Positions 1-9,788 of a stretch of 64,000 nt of DNA are shown in pieces; position 1 is the first letter of the stretch; every line of letters begins with the position of its first letter. This DNA is from an uncultured SAR116 cluster alpha proteobacterium (GTDB taxonomy: Bacteria; Pseudomonadota; Alphaproteobacteria; Puniceispirillales; Puniceispirillaceae). The notes beneath the pieces were generated by a model. That model was not told the DNA's origin, searched no databases, and saw only the letters and a program-made list of their open reading frames with translations. The translations under genes and the position numbers were made by a program. The stretch spans positions 164,704 through 228,703 of the forward strand of contig CACOCY010000002.1 of assembly GCA_902625725.1 (NCBI GenBank), written 5' to 3'.

Positions 1-276
1 TAATAGCAAAAATTCCATTACGCCTTCCCGCGCTTTTTTTACCCTATCAGACTGTGTGTCAATAACCATACCGTCTGATGCAGGCATAGCACAGCTAGCT
101 ATGGGCTTAGGGGCACGCTCCATGTCAACTAGGCACATGCGACAATTACCGGCAATGGATAGTCGTTCATGATAACAAAATCGTGGTATTTCGAAACCCG
201 CCTCCTCACACGCTTGCAGAACGCTAGCTCCCTCTTCGACTTCGACTTCAACTGAATTAACTGTCAATTTTGGCAT
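1..276 (-). CDS. nuoG: NADH-quinone oxidoreductase subunit G (NuoG), N-terminal fragment
   Basis: Partial gene. The ATG is at 276 and the reading frame is still open at base 1, so only the first 92 codons are present. They encode the N-terminal ferredoxin-like domain, with the [2Fe-2S] cysteine pattern seen in [17 protein letters not shown] and a later cysteine in ASCAMP. NuoG is the large iron-sulfur subunit of the peripheral arm of complex I and passes electrons from NuoF/NuoE towards NuoB. It lies 11 bases downstream of nuoF on the same strand, as in other alphaproteobacterial nuo operons. The remaining nuo genes would lie off the left edge. Confidence 0.95.
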   Translation of the reverse strand, partial: MPKLTVNSVEVEVEEGASVLQACEEAGFEIPRFCYHERLSIAGNCRMCLVDMERAPKPIASCAMPASDGMVIDTQSDRVKKAREGVMEFLLL

Positions 277-287
277 CTGTTTTATCT

Positions 288-1574
288 CTATTCCGCGGCT
301 TGTGTAACAGTTTTATTTGCTAAAATACGTCTCTCAATTTCTGGACGAAAATTTTTAATTAAACCTTGAATAGGCCATGCAGCAGCATCACCAAGGGCGC
401 ATATTGTATGGCCCTCAACCTGTTTAGTAATTTCATACAATGTATCTATTTCATGCGGCTCTGCTTGACCTCTTACTAACCTATCCATCATACGCCACAT
501 CCAGCCAGTACCTTCTCTACATGGCGTACACTGACCACAGCTTTCATGCTTATAAAAATAAGAAAGACGGCTAATTGCACGAACAATATCCGTACTTTTG
601 TCCATGACAATTACGCCAGCTGTTCCGAGGCCAGTGCCGGCCGCTTTTAATGAATCAAAATCCATTGTCATAGTTTCACAAACAGTTTTTGTTATAAGCG
701 GTGTTGATGAACCTCCGGGAATAACTGCTAATAAATTTTCCCATCCACCCCGAACACCACCTGCATGTTTTTCTAAAAGGTCTTTTAATGGAATTCCCAT
801 TTCCTCTTCCACATTGCAGGGTGAATTAACATGACCAGATATGCAAAAAAGTTTAGTGCCTGTATTATTTTCTTTACCAAGTTTAGAAAACCATTGAGCT
901 CCACGCCGAAGTATAGTGGGTGCTACGGCAATTGATTCAACATTGTTCACAGTCGTTGGACAACCGTACAACCCAACACCAGCGGGGAAAGGTGGTTTTA
1001 ATCTAGGCTGACCTTTTTTACCCTCAAGGGACTCTAATAATGCTGTTTCTTCTCCGCAGATATAAGCACCCGCTCCTCGATGCACGAAAATATCAAAAGA
1101 CCATCCAGATTTAACCGCATTATTACCAAGCAGACCTTCTTTATAACACTCATCAATCGCATTCTGTAACACTTTATATTCATTGAAGAATTCGCCCCTA
1201 ATATAAATGTACGCCACGTGCGCCCTCATTGCAAAACCGGCAATCAAACAGCCTTCAATAAGCTTATGTGGCTCGTTCCTAATAATATCTCTATCTTTGC
1301 AAGTGCCGGGCTCTGATTCATCTGCATTTACGACCAAATAATGCGGTCTATTTGTTATCTCTTTAGGCATGAAAGACCACTTTATACCAGTAGGAAAACC
1401 AGCACCGCCTCTACCGCGAAGCCCAGATAATTTCATTCTTTCGACAATTTCATCGTGACCAAGCTCCAGTATTGATTTTGTGTTATCCCAATCTCCACGC
1501 TTTTTTGCTTCTGATAAACCTGCTTCGTTCCATCCATAAATATTAGTAAAAATACGATCTTTATCTTTGAGCAT
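288..1574 (-). CDS. nuoF: NADH-quinone oxidoreductase subunit F (NuoF), NADH/FMN-binding
   Basis: This is the NADH-oxidising, FMN-binding subunit of complex I, 428 aa from the ATG at 1574. The frame is open further up to a TTG at 1601, but [11 protein letters not shown] is the usual family N-terminus. The glycine-rich FMN/NADH motif [10 protein letters not shown] is at residues 54-63, followed by the second nucleotide motif [19 protein letters not shown]. The N3 [4Fe-4S] ligands are C346, C349, C352 and C392. It overlaps the end of nuoE by 14 bases, which suggests translational coupling. Length and motifs are normal. Confidence 0.97.
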   Translation of the reverse strand: MLKDKDRIFTNIYGWNEAGLSEAKKRGDWDNTKSILELGHDEIVERMKLSGLRGRGGAGFPTGIKWSFMPKEITNRPHYLVVNADESEPGTCKDRDIIRNEPHKLIEGCLIAGFAMRAHVAYIYIRGEFFNEYKVLQNAIDECYKEGLLGNNAVKSGWSFDIFVHRGAGAYICGEETALLESLEGKKGQPRLKPPFPAGVGLYGCPTTVNNVESIAVAPTILRRGAQWFSKLGKENNTGTKLFCISGHVNSPCNVEEEMGIPLKDLLEKHAGGVRGGWENLLAVIPGGSSTPLITKTVCETMTMDFDSLKAAGTGLGTAGVIVMDKSTDIVRAISRLSYFYKHESCGQCTPCREGTGWMWRMMDRLVRGQAEPHEIDTLYEITKQVEGHTICALGDAAAWPIQGLIKNFRPEIERRILANKTVTQAAE

Positions 1575-2259
1575 TAAATTTGTTCCCGGCTTGTTTGGCA
1601 AAAGTGTCAGCTTTTTTATCTAACTTTTTTGATGATTTTTTAAAACTAGATTTCTTAGTTAATTTGATTAATGAAGTTGGACCAGTTTCCGCTTGTGAAC
1701 CAAAACGACACTTTACCGACCCGATTGGCAAAGGAGAATTTTTATTTAAAGATTCAATCAATGAACTCATGGAATCATAATCAAGGTCTTCATAAAAATC
1801 ATCATTAACTTGAACTATAGGCGCATTCACACAGGCACCAAGACATTCTACTTCAAGAACGCTAAATTTTCCGTCTTCCGTCATCTCTCCGGAGCTAATT
1901 CCTAGTTTGTCCTCAATGCAACGTGACAAATCATCAGATCCTCTAAGCATACAGGGGGTTGTTCCACACAACTGAAGAAAATATTTGCCCACCGGTTTTA
2001 AATTGTACATGGTATAAAAACTAGCCACTTCCAAAACTCTAATTTTTGCCATTTGAAGCCGCTCGGCTATTAACTCTATTGCCTTCATTGGAATCCAATT
2101 ATTATGCTGTCTTTGAGCTAAATCAAGCAACGGCATGACTGCAGAGGCCTGCTTACCTTTTGGATATTTTGCAACAATCTTTTCAATGAGCAATTCGTTT
2201 TCAGGCGAAAAAACAAATTCATCTGGCTGCTCTTTTGCGACTAAGTCATGAATACTCAT
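1561..2259 (-). CDS. nuoE: NADH-quinone oxidoreductase subunit E (NuoE)
   Basis: This is the 24-kDa-type subunit with a thioredoxin-like [2Fe-2S] domain (cluster N1a), 232 aa. The four ligands are C98, C103, C139 and C143, in the contexts CGTTPC and CLGACVNAP. Residues 1-90 match the helical N-terminal half. Beyond about residue 198 there is a lysine-rich, low-complexity tail ([16 protein letters not shown] and onward) that is not part of the conserved fold. The start overlaps the nuoD stop as ATGA, and the 3' end overlaps nuoF, so this gene is coupled on both sides. Confidence 0.95.
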   Translation of the reverse strand: MSIHDLVAKEQPDEFVFSPENELLIEKIVAKYPKGKQASAVMPLLDLAQRQHNNWIPMKAIELIAERLQMAKIRVLEVASFYTMYNLKPVGKYFLQLCGTTPCMLRGSDDLSRCIEDKLGISSGEMTEDGKFSVLEVECLGACVNAPIVQVNDDFYEDLDYDSMSSLIESLNKNSPLPIGSVKCRFGSQAETGPTSLIKLTKKSSFKKSSKKLDKKADTFAKQAGNKFNAQR

Positions 2260-3434
2260 CTATCTATCTCACCAAACACCACGTCAAGAGAACCAATAAT
2301 CGCAACAGAGTCTGCCAACATGTGTCCTCTCGACATTTCGTCAACTGCTGCCATGAAGAAATATCCAGGTGCTCTTATTTTGCAACGATATGGTTTATTA
2401 CTGCCATCAGAGACCAAATAAACACCAAATTCTCCTTTTGGAGCCTCAACAGCTGTATAACTCTCAGAGGCTGGTACATGAAAACCCTCTGTATAGATTT
2501 TGAAATGATGAATTAATGACTCCATAGACATTTTCATGTCACTCCGACGGGGGGGTGTAATTTTATTATTTTGGGCTAACACCGGTCCCGGTTTCATTTT
2601 GTCAATAGACTGTTTGATGATAGACAAAGATTGTTTCATCTCCTCTACACGGACTAGATATCTAGCATAACAATCTCCAGTTTTTCCAACAGGAATATCA
2701 AAATTCATTTCCTTATATGCATCATAGGGATTCGATTTTCTAAGGTCCCATGCAATTCCAGAGGCACGAATTACTGGCCCACTCATTCCTAAATCAAGTG
2801 CTTGCTTATCAGAAAGAATTCCAATATCGACGGTTCTTTGTTTAAAAATACGATTATCTGTTAGCAGAGTCTCTAAATCCATGATGAATTTTGGAAACCT
2901 TTCACACCAAGCTAAAATATCATCTGTTAGTCCATCTGGTATATCCTGATGTACGCCACCTGGACGAAAATATGCGGCATGCAAGCGAGCTCCAGATGCT
3001 CTTTCACAAAATTCCATGAGCTGCTCTCTCTCTTCAAAGCCCCATAATAACGGTGTCATTGCACCTACATCAATCGCAAATGTTGTTAAATTTAAAAGAT
3101 GGTTTAATATTCTTCCAATTTCGCAAAACATCACTCTGATAAGTTGCGCCCTTCTTGGAACATCAATTTGTAGCGCATTTTCGATAGCTAAAGCCCATAC
3201 ATGCTCTTGGTTCATTGGCGAAACATAATCTAATCGATCAAAATAAGGTAGCGCTTGTAAATATGTTTTTTGTTCTATCAACTTCTCGGTGCCCCGATGA
3301 AGCAGTCCTACGTGCGGGTCTGCCCTTTGTATAACCTCTCCATCCATCTCGAGCACAAGCCTGAGAACACCGTGAGCTGCGGGATGCTGAGGTCCAAAAT
3401 TGAGTGTCAATGGTCTAATTTGCATTTCGCCCAT
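2256..3434 (-). CDS. nuoD: NADH-quinone oxidoreductase subunit D (NuoD), 49-kDa subunit
   Basis: This 392-aa protein is the 49-kDa subunit, related to the large subunit of NiFe hydrogenases. With NuoB it forms the quinone-binding cavity next to cluster N2. The N-terminal motif [15 protein letters not shown] is diagnostic, and the C-terminus ends in the typical VFGEIDR. Two starts are possible, ATG 3434 and ATG 3425 ([13 protein letters not shown]); neither changes the domain content. It lies 3 bases after nuoC and overlaps nuoE by 4 bases. Confidence 0.97.
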   Translation of the reverse strand: MGEMQIRPLTLNFGPQHPAAHGVLRLVLEMDGEVIQRADPHVGLLHRGTEKLIEQKTYLQALPYFDRLDYVSPMNQEHVWALAIENALQIDVPRRAQLIRVMFCEIGRILNHLLNLTTFAIDVGAMTPLLWGFEEREQLMEFCERASGARLHAAYFRPGGVHQDIPDGLTDDILAWCERFPKFIMDLETLLTDNRIFKQRTVDIGILSDKQALDLGMSGPVIRASGIAWDLRKSNPYDAYKEMNFDIPVGKTGDCYARYLVRVEEMKQSLSIIKQSIDKMKPGPVLAQNNKITPPRRSDMKMSMESLIHHFKIYTEGFHVPASESYTAVEAPKGEFGVYLVSDGSNKPYRCKIRAPGYFFMAAVDEMSRGHMLADSVAIIGSLDVVFGEIDR

Positions 3435-3437
3435 GAT

Positions 3438-4112
3438 TTAGCTTTCTCCGAGTCCATCAGACGTTATATCTTTCTCAACCGTATCTTCTAAAGAATTAAA
3501 AACCAACTCTTGGTCTCCTTCCCAAGGACTCAAAAAATCAAAATCTCTATATTCCTGTGTAAGCTGAACAGGTTGATAAGCTACGCGCCTATCTATATCG
3601 TCATATCGAACCTCAACATATCCTGTTAAGGGAAAGTCCTTCCGGAGAGGGTGTCCTTCAAAACCATAATCAGTTAATAATCTCCTGAGGTCAGGATGCT
3701 CTGAGAAAAACAAACCGTACATATCCCAAACTTCTCTTTCTGGCCATTCAGCAGATTTATAAATTCCGGTTATAGAGGGAATAATTTGTCCGTCATCAAT
3801 TGGGCAAATAATTCTTACACGCTTGTTGTTTGTCATAGATAGCAGCTGATAAACAAGTTGGAACCGTAAGGGACGCTCTGGGTAATCTACCGCTGTTAGG
3901 TCAGTTAACTGGCTGAAACCAAGTGTTTCATTTGTTTTCAAAATCGTTAAAGTCTGGATTAAATTTTCGAGTTCGCATTTAAAAACAAGCTGACTATTAG
4001 TTGACGGCTCACGCTTCGCGATGTTTTCTAACGCAGCTGATAAAATTTTATCGAAACATATTTGTTCTTCAGCATAAGTTGAAGTTTTCTTAGAATTCTC
4101 TGTTTTATTCAC
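3438..4112 (-). CDS. nuoC: NADH-quinone oxidoreductase subunit C (NuoC), 30-kDa subunit
   Basis: This 224-aa protein is the 30-kDa subunit of the complex I peripheral arm. The signature EREVWDMYGLFFSEHPDLRR, followed by LLTDYGFEGHPLRKDFPL, is clear. Translation appears to begin at a GTG (4112), with an AAAGG about 11 bases upstream; no in-frame ATG lies near. The first 25 residues are polar and poorly conserved. NuoC and NuoD are separate genes here, as in other alphaproteobacteria, rather than the NuoCD fusion found in enterobacteria. Confidence 0.95.
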   Translation of the reverse strand: MNKTENSKKTSTYAEEQICFDKILSAALENIAKREPSTNSQLVFKCELENLIQTLTILKTNETLGFSQLTDLTAVDYPERPLRFQLVYQLLSMTNNKRVRIICPIDDGQIIPSITGIYKSAEWPEREVWDMYGLFFSEHPDLRRLLTDYGFEGHPLRKDFPLTGYVEVRYDDIDRRVAYQPVQLTQEYRDFDFLSPWEGDQELVFNSLEDTVEKDITSDGLGES

Positions 4113-4151
4113 CGAATTAAAAACCTTTAGAGTAAATTTATAAATTGAATT

Positions 4152-4700
4152 TTATCTACGAGAAATTGTCTCTGTTCGTTTAATTTTTTTCTGTAATTGT
4201 AACAGACCATAGACCAAAGCTTCAGCAGTTGGAGGACAACCAGGCACATAAACGTCAACAGGGACGATGCGGTCACATCCACGAACGACAGCATAGGAGT
4301 AATGGTAATAACCTCCTCCATTAGCGCATGAACCCATAGATAAAACCCATCTTGGCTCTGGCATTTGGTCATAAACTCTTCGTAATGCAGGTGCCATTTT
4401 GTTCGTTAAGGTCCCAGCTACAATCATAACATCAGATTGTCTTGGGCTTGGTCTGAACAACATTCCGTATCGGTCTAGATCGTATCGGGCTGCCGCAGAA
4501 TGAATCATTTCTACCGCACAACAAGCCAAACCAAATGTCATAGGCCACAGAGAACCTGATCTAGCCCAATTAAAGAGTTTGTCTGCGCTTGCGATAACAA
4601 AACCCTTATTAACAATCTCATCACTGACCGCATTCAAAATATGATCCTGATCTTCACCTGAAGGAATAGGTTTATCCAAATTAGAAGGAATTACTCCCAT
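4152..4700 (-). CDS. nuoB: NADH-quinone oxidoreductase subunit B (NuoB), cluster N2
   Basis: This 182-aa PSST-type subunit carries the terminal [4Fe-4S] cluster N2, which reduces quinone. The ligands are the tandem C60-C61 in [10 protein letters not shown]125 in GSCANGGG and C155 in VPGCPPTAE. The ATG at 4700 is preferred over the GTG at 4721 because GGAG stands 8 bases ahead of it and MGVIPSN fits the family start. The start overlaps the end of nuoA (ATGGGAGTAA), so the two are translationally coupled. Confidence 0.96.
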   Translation of the reverse strand: MGVIPSNLDKPIPSGEDQDHILNAVSDEIVNKGFVIASADKLFNWARSGSLWPMTFGLACCAVEMIHSAAARYDLDRYGMLFRPSPRQSDVMIVAGTLTNKMAPALRRVYDQMPEPRWVLSMGSCANGGGYYHYSYAVVRGCDRIVPVDVYVPGCPPTAEALVYGLLQLQKKIKRTETISRR

Positions 4701-5056
4701 TCTAAAGCTCCTTTTTTCCACTCATATACAAATCCAATGGTCAGAACTGCCAAGAAAATCATCATTGACCAAAAACCCAACAACCCTATTTCGCCCAATG
4801 CAACTGCCCAAGGAAAAAGGAATGCAATTTCAAGATCGAAAATAATAAACAAAATAGCAACAAGGTAAAATCTTACATCAAATGGCTTACGGGAGTCATT
4901 GAAAGCATCAAAACCACACTCATATGCAGTAAGTTTTTCAATGTCAGGCTCACTTCTTCCCAATAATACAGACCCTAAAACAAATGCTGCTGATAACCCA
5001 ATAGCGATTACTAAAAAAACAGCGATTGGTAAATATTCGGATAAATACATATCCAT
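4691..5056 (-). CDS. nuoA: NADH-quinone oxidoreductase subunit A (NuoA)
   Basis: This small membrane subunit of complex I has 121 aa and three predicted transmembrane helices (about residues 6-29, 64-86 and 92-114). The conserved loop ends in [20 protein letters not shown], where the family's conserved cysteine lies. The frame is open to a TTG at 5086, but ATG 5056 ([10 protein letters not shown]) or ATG 5050 is more typical. It is the first gene of the nuo operon. Gene-free sequence lies upstream, and the operon promoter should be there. Confidence 0.94.
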   Translation of the reverse strand: MDMYLSEYLPIAVFLVIAIGLSAAFVLGSVLLGRSEPDIEKLTAYECGFDAFNDSRKPFDVRFYLVAILFIIFDLEIAFLFPWAVALGEIGLLGFWSMMIFLAVLTIGFVYEWKKGALEWE

Positions 5057-5086
5057 GTTAAAAATAGCCCCCTTCAACCCAAACAA

Positions 5087-5641
5087 ATGTTCGAATATAT
5101 ATACGGTGTGAATAAATTACAGACCAAATAAATGCAAGTGTGTTTGAACGTTTTTTCACTAATTAAAAATACTTAGCAGAAGAAACAGCTTAAAAAATAT
5201 GTCATTGATGAAAAAAAATTGCTGTTAACCCTAATTATTAACATAGCTTGAACCAAAAAAACCGGTCGAAATATATCTAAAACTCATGTGAACTTTTAAC
5301 CATTTTAGCTCACTTAAGTACTTAAATTCATTCAATATTTTTTAAGACGAGTTGATGGGTGTAAATGCATTATGGGACAGGTTTTTAGATTAAAATTAGA
5401 TAAATATTGTGTTTTTTTTATTAAAATAACATGTCAAATAAAATTTCATGCCGAGTTATGCAAGAAAAATTCACAAGAGATAACAAAAAAAACTCTAAAT
5501 TTCAAGGCAGATTGCTTATGCTAAAAGGTTAATCACCGAAGAGCATCACACACATTTTCATTCAGACCATATGGGCAATGCAAGTGACCATTCTAGCCAA
5601 ATGCTACAAAATTTCCTAAAATCGCAGTGAGTGGCTAAAAG
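5087..5641. other. Gene-free AT-rich spacer between nuoA and tRNA-Glu
   Basis: About 555 bases with no recognisable protein, the longest such stretch in the window. It contains one open frame of 53 codons on the plus strand (ATG 5372 to TAA 5533) that is rich in Lys, Ile, Phe and Asn and looks like chance reading of AT-rich DNA. I see no rRNA, SRP RNA, 6S RNA or tmRNA motif. Its left end must hold the nuo promoter region, and its right end adjoins the GGTAACA repeats. Confidence 0.6.
5109..5137 (-). promoter_or_regulatory. Weak candidate promoter for the nuo operon
   Basis: On the minus strand, TTGCAT (complement of 5132-5137) is followed after 17 bases by TATTCA (complement of 5109-5114). 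The -35 fit is fair and the -10 fit is poor (3 of 6). The position, about 50-60 bases before nuoA, is what makes it worth listing. Confidence 0.25.
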
Positions 5642-5675
5642 TGGTAACACAACTGGTAACAAAACGCTGTTACCC
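5642..5675. repeat. GGTAACA repeat cluster next to the tRNA-Glu 3' end
   Basis: TGGTAACA occurs at 5642-5649 and again at 5654-5661, 12 bases apart. The inverted copy TGTTACC is at 5668-5674. The second direct copy and the inverted copy form a perfect 7-bp stem (5655-5661 with 5668-5674) with a 6-base loop. The cluster lies 22-55 bases beyond the 3' end of tRNA-Glu. It could be a processing or termination hairpin for the tRNA, or binding sites left by a tRNA-targeting integrase. No integrase gene is present. Confidence 0.5.
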
Positions 5676-5695
5676 ATTGAAATAATGAAATTTCT

Positions 5696-5772
<77 letters not shown>

Positions 5773-5891
5773 ACATTACAGAAACCCTCACTGTATTTAA
5801 TTATAATAAATGTATAAATCAACATATTTTTAAACTTATCCACTTTATTTACCGTTATATTTGGGAGAAAAACAGACCGCAAATTATTTAA

Positions 5892-7709
5892 TTAATCAAA
5901 TTGTTTAGCAATATCCTCTATAACGAACTGAACTGACCTTCCACCACGCCATTCATCTTTTTTTAGCTTACCTAAAACTTTTAAAGGACCCAGTTCATTT
6001 ACATTTTTTAATATGTCACCTATTGATGTGTTAGCTGCATTAAACATGATAGCCTTAATGGGTTTTGACGTACCGTCATCCAAGAATGCGCTAAAATGAG
6101 ATTTTGACGAACCAACCCATTTAACATTATTTACTGATATATGGGAAAGCAATAAATTAGGCTCTGGTTGCTCTGCACCAAAAGGTCCACATTTTATAAT
6201 ATCATCAGCCAAATCAGAATTGCAGCCAGCAACGGAAATTGTAGATGTGATCTCATATTTTTTTTGAGGGAGAAAAGAAAATCGGGATGATATTTTTTTT
6301 CTTAAAAATTCTCTAAATGTTTCTAACTGGTCTAATTCGAGACTCGCTCCAGCAGCCATGTCATGACCACCGCCAGTAATTAAAATACCACTTTGTCTTG
6401 CTGCCAAAACTAGACTTCCAAGAGGGATTGAAGGTATACTCCTTCCAGAGCCTTTTGCTATTTTATCCTTAGAAATTGCCATCACAAATACAGGCATTGC
6501 ATATATTTCTTTCAATCTTCCAGCTACAATTCCTAACACACCCTCATGATAATTATTATTTACGATAACTAATGCAAGGAGCTTTGGGTTTTGTCTCAAT
6601 TGAGCTTCCGCCTGTTCAATAGCATCTGCGGTAATTTCTTGCTCAATAGCTCGCCTTTGCTTATTCAATTGATCTAACTGGATTGCCAAGGATATAGAAT
6701 TTTGATGCTCTTCTTCTATCAGTAACTTAACCCCAATATCAGATTTTCCCATTCTTCCTGCCGCATTAATTCGAGGCCCTAGCACAAAACTACATTCATA
6801 TTCACCAACAGCCTTATCCAAACCAGCTATATCTGCAAGAGCTGCAAGACCTGTATTCTGGCGATGACGCATCACCTTAAGCCCTTGTCTAATAAATGCC
6901 CGGTTCAATTCTTTCACGGGAACCACGTCACATAATGTGGCAAGACCAATCAAATCGAGAAAAGATAATAAATCAGGTAAATCAGTATGTCCTAATTTAC
7001 GTAAAGCTCGAAGCAGAGAAACGCATGTTATGAAGCAAACTCCAGATGCACATAAGTAGCCAAATCCGCTTTCATCATCAAGGCGATTGGGGTTTACAAC
7101 AGCCATTGCATTCGGCAAAACGGGTCCCGCAAGATGATGGTCAATTACTATAACATCCAGCCCATCATCATGGACTGCTTTCAGAGGTTCGTGAGCGGTG
7201 ATACCACAATCTAATGTTAATATGAGTGAGGCGTTATTATCTCTAAGTTTCTGCAGAGCTTCAAGGTTTGGCCCATAACCCTCTGTAAATCGATCTGGAA
7301 TGTGAATATCAACTCTGCACCCCAAAAGAGTTAAAACCTTATAAAATAGAGCAGCAGAACAAGCACCATCAACATCATAATCACCAAAAATTCCAATTTT
7401 TTCTTTTTGTAAAACTGCTTGCAACAGTCTGTTGGTCGCCTCTTCCATACCCTTGAAAGAATTGGGTTCAGGCAAAAGTAATTTTAGCTTTGGCTCTAGA
7501 TAGCTTTCTACTTTTTCAGAAAAAATTCCTCTTCTAGCTAAATATAGGCAGATTGCTGGAGGTAAACCATACATTTCTTGTATCCGCAATGCCTGACGGC
7601 TCACTACATCGGGTTTAAAGTGTGAGGGTTCGCTTATCCATTTTGCACCAGACAAAGAAGTGGAAACACTCATAAGTTTCAAAGCGGAAGAATGCGTATT
7701 ATCAATCAT
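5892..7709 (-). CDS. recJ: Single-stranded-DNA-specific exonuclease RecJ
   Basis: A 605-aa 5'-3' single-strand exonuclease used in RecF-pathway recombination and mismatch repair. DHH-superfamily metal motifs are visible: GDYDVDGACSAALF at about 109-122, LTLDCG near 165, and VIDHH at 188-192. The DHHA1 part carries GGGHDMAAG near residue 427, and the C-terminal OB-like region follows. The ATG at 7709 starts 2 bases after the hom stop, so the two genes are probably one transcript. A second in-frame ATG at 7673 is possible. Length is normal for the family. Confidence 0.96.
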   Translation of the reverse strand: MIDNTHSSALKLMSVSTSLSGAKWISEPSHFKPDVVSRQALRIQEMYGLPPAICLYLARRGIFSEKVESYLEPKLKLLLPEPNSFKGMEEATNRLLQAVLQKEKIGIFGDYDVDGACSAALFYKVLTLLGCRVDIHIPDRFTEGYGPNLEALQKLRDNNASLILTLDCGITAHEPLKAVHDDGLDVIVIDHHLAGPVLPNAMAVVNPNRLDDESGFGYLCASGVCFITCVSLLRALRKLGHTDLPDLLSFLDLIGLATLCDVVPVKELNRAFIRQGLKVMRHRQNTGLAALADIAGLDKAVGEYECSFVLGPRINAAGRMGKSDIGVKLLIEEEHQNSISLAIQLDQLNKQRRAIEQEITADAIEQAEAQLRQNPKLLALVIVNNNYHEGVLGIVAGRLKEIYAMPVFVMAISKDKIAKGSGRSIPSIPLGSLVLAARQSGILITGGGHDMAAGASLELDQLETFREFLRKKISSRFSFLPQKKYEITSTISVAGCNSDLADDIIKCGPFGAEQPEPNLLLSHISVNNVKWVGSSKSHFSAFLDDGTSKPIKAIMFNAANTSIGDILKNVNELGPLKVLGKLKKDEWRGGRSVQFVIEDIAKQFD

Positions 7710-7711
7710 TC

Positions 7712-9004
7712 TTAACCGAAAGAACCACTATCATATATTGGTATGAGCATTGGACTATCCAACACATGCTCAGAGAGGCTAATCTTACTAACTGCCGTTT
7801 CGATAATTTTTTTAGTGCATTTGTGAGTCGTAAGCACTAAAAACACCGACCCATCGTTTGAATGACTATTTTGGATCATTGAAGCAACTGATAATTCGTA
7901 GTCTCTTAATATTGCCGAAATTTCTGACAACACCCCTGGCCTATCTGTTACTGCTATTCGGAGATAATAACACTGCTGAGATAATTTATTTTCATCCAAT
8001 TTCTGCTCTGAGAGTGTTTCAACAGGACTGCCGTAAGCAAAATTGGCAAGTCCAGTTGCAACATCAATTAAGTCTGCTAAGACGGCAGAGGATGTTGGTC
8101 CAGCGCCGGCACCAGGTCCAATGCAAATAGAAGACTCGACCGGATTACCCCGATAGCTCACTGCATTAAGAGCACCATTTACGGAAGCAAGTTGCTCTTC
8201 AGAAGGTATAAGTGCCATTGTTATTTCAGCAGTACTATCTCTTCTAGCAATACCAAGTAACTTTAAAGAAAAGCCTAATTTTCCTGCATACATCACATCA
8301 ATAGCTGAAACATGCCTTATCCCGGATATGGAAAGGCTGGAAAATTTAATTTTTTGCTTAAAGGCAATTGAGGATAAAATCGCCAATTTGTGAGCAGCAT
8401 CTACACCGTCAATATCAAAGCTAGGGTCTGCTTCAGCAAAGCCTTTTTGCTGCGCCTCCTCCAATACGTCCTGAAAAGTGCTTTGAGAGGAGGTCATTTT
8501 TGATAGGATGTAATTACATGTCCCATTCAGAATACCAGCAACTGTATCTATTTTATTACCTGCGAGTCCCTCTCTTAGAATTTTGACCGCTGGAATGCCT
8601 CCTGCTACTGCAGCCTCGAATTGAATTGTCACGTCATTTTCCTCTGCAAGTTTAGACAAACTTAATCCATGATGTGCAATCATGGCTTTATTGGCTGTCA
8701 CTACGTGCTTTCCTGCTTGAAGTGCTTTCCTACACAAATCAAACGCTATTCCACTCTCGCCACCTATAAGTTCAATTATTACATCTATTTCGTCATGTTC
8801 TACAAGCTTAAGCGGGTCTTTATAAAAGAAAACCTCTTCTAGCTTAAAACCGCGGTCCTTTAATCTATCCCGAGCACTAACTGCAATTATCTTAAGGTTT
8901 TTACCTGCTCTTTTTGAGAGTCTATCCTGCTTTGTTAGAATTTGTCTGGCTGTCTCAGCGCCAACCACACCTAAACCAGCAATACCAATTCGAAAAACCG
9001 ACAT
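7712..9004 (-). CDS. hom: Homoserine dehydrogenase
   Basis: A 430-aa enzyme that reduces aspartate semialdehyde to homoserine, the branch point to threonine and methionine. The N-terminal Rossmann motif is GIAGLGVVGAE (residues 7-17). The catalytic region contains GGIPAVKILREGLAGNKI and the family signature around GFAEADPSFDIDGVDAAHK. A C-terminal ACT domain (about 345-420, beginning YYLRIAVTDRPGVLSEI) suggests feedback inhibition by threonine. ATG 9004 is chosen over the TTG at 9013: it has AAAGG ahead of it and matches the family. recJ follows directly. Confidence 0.96.
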   Translation of the reverse strand: MSVFRIGIAGLGVVGAETARQILTKQDRLSKRAGKNLKIIAVSARDRLKDRGFKLEEVFFYKDPLKLVEHDEIDVIIELIGGESGIAFDLCRKALQAGKHVVTANKAMIAHHGLSLSKLAEENDVTIQFEAAVAGGIPAVKILREGLAGNKIDTVAGILNGTCNYILSKMTSSQSTFQDVLEEAQQKGFAEADPSFDIDGVDAAHKLAILSSIAFKQKIKFSSLSISGIRHVSAIDVMYAGKLGFSLKLLGIARRDSTAEITMALIPSEEQLASVNGALNAVSYRGNPVESSICIGPGAGAGPTSSAVLADLIDVATGLANFAYGSPVETLSEQKLDENKLSQQCYYLRIAVTDRPGVLSEISAILRDYELSVASMIQNSHSNDGSVFLVLTTHKCTKKIIETAVSKISLSEHVLDSPMLIPIYDSGSFG

Positions 9005-9116
9005 TGAAACCAAACCTTTCTGATATCATCTTTTTTAGTTTTTAACTGCCAGTAGCTTTAGTTGCAAGACACAGAGTACCCAATTGGTTATAATCTAATC
9101 AAAACAAAAACAATTT

Positions 9117-9746
9117 TTATTTTGTTCTGCTAAACCAACTTTTTATAATTGCTAATAAAAGTGTAAATGCGTTTAATTCATTTTTTGAAGCTTTAGCGGT
9201 ATTAGTTTTTTTTGGTTGTTCTGTAATTTTACCTGTAGTCAATTTTTCTGTGCCTGATTCAGTGCTTTGTACCTGCATGTTTACTTCTGTTTGCTTGTCT
9301 AATATGTCTGCTTTTAAGTTTTGAGAAAAATCAGACACTATTTGACCAGCAACAACATTTATAAGTCCGCTTGCTCTGCCATATTGGGCAATCGACCCAG
9401 ATAGTGTAACGTCTGTCCGAACAATTACTTCTGTATGGTTATTTTCTGCCTCTTCAAGCACAAATGTCATTGTTGCCTCTGCCTGTCCACGACCTTTTTT
9501 GTCTGAACCTTGAGCTTTAACTTGAGCTGTATGAGTATCGTTATCAATTGACGTGATGGATGCTGACCCTGCAAAGCTTAAAGCAACTGGCCCTAGTCTT
9601 ACGTTTGCTTGTCCACTAAACAGCCCGTTTTCTTCCCCAGTAAGACTTGCTCCTGGAATGCATGGTGCAATTCTTGGCACGTCTGTCAATACCTTCATTG
9701 CATCTGTCCTTTCAAGAGGGACAATAAACCTATTTTCTAATTCCAA
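9117..9746 (-). CDS. CoxG-like SRPBCC-domain protein
   Basis: A 209-aa protein whose first 150 residues match the carbon monoxide dehydrogenase subunit G (CoxG) family, for example DVPRIAPCIPGASLTG and FAGSASI. In CO dehydrogenase clusters CoxG helps recruit the enzyme to the membrane. A polar linker (about 153-187) leads to a C-terminal hydrophobic helix (LNAFTLLLAIIKSWF). The start is a TTG preceded by GGAG at good spacing, and MELENRF matches family N-termini. No CO or aldehyde dehydrogenase subunits are nearby, so the substrate partner is unknown. Confidence 0.85.
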   Translation of the reverse strand: MELENRFIVPLERTDAMKVLTDVPRIAPCIPGASLTGEENGLFSGQANVRLGPVALSFAGSASITSIDNDTHTAQVKAQGSDKKGRGQAEATMTFVLEEAENNHTEVIVRTDVTLSGSIAQYGRASGLINVVAGQIVSDFSQNLKADILDKQTEVNMQVQSTESGTEKLTTGKITEQPKKTNTAKASKNELNAFTLLLAIIKSWFSRTK

Positions 9747-9788
9747 TTAAAATCTCCTAACTTCTGAATAAAACATTTTAACTTACCG

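Noticed and set aside
5372..5533. 53-codon plus-strand ORF in the gap before tRNA-Glu
   Set aside because: Composition is that of translated AT-rich DNA (many Lys, Ile, Phe, Asn), there is no ribosome-binding site and no family resemblance.
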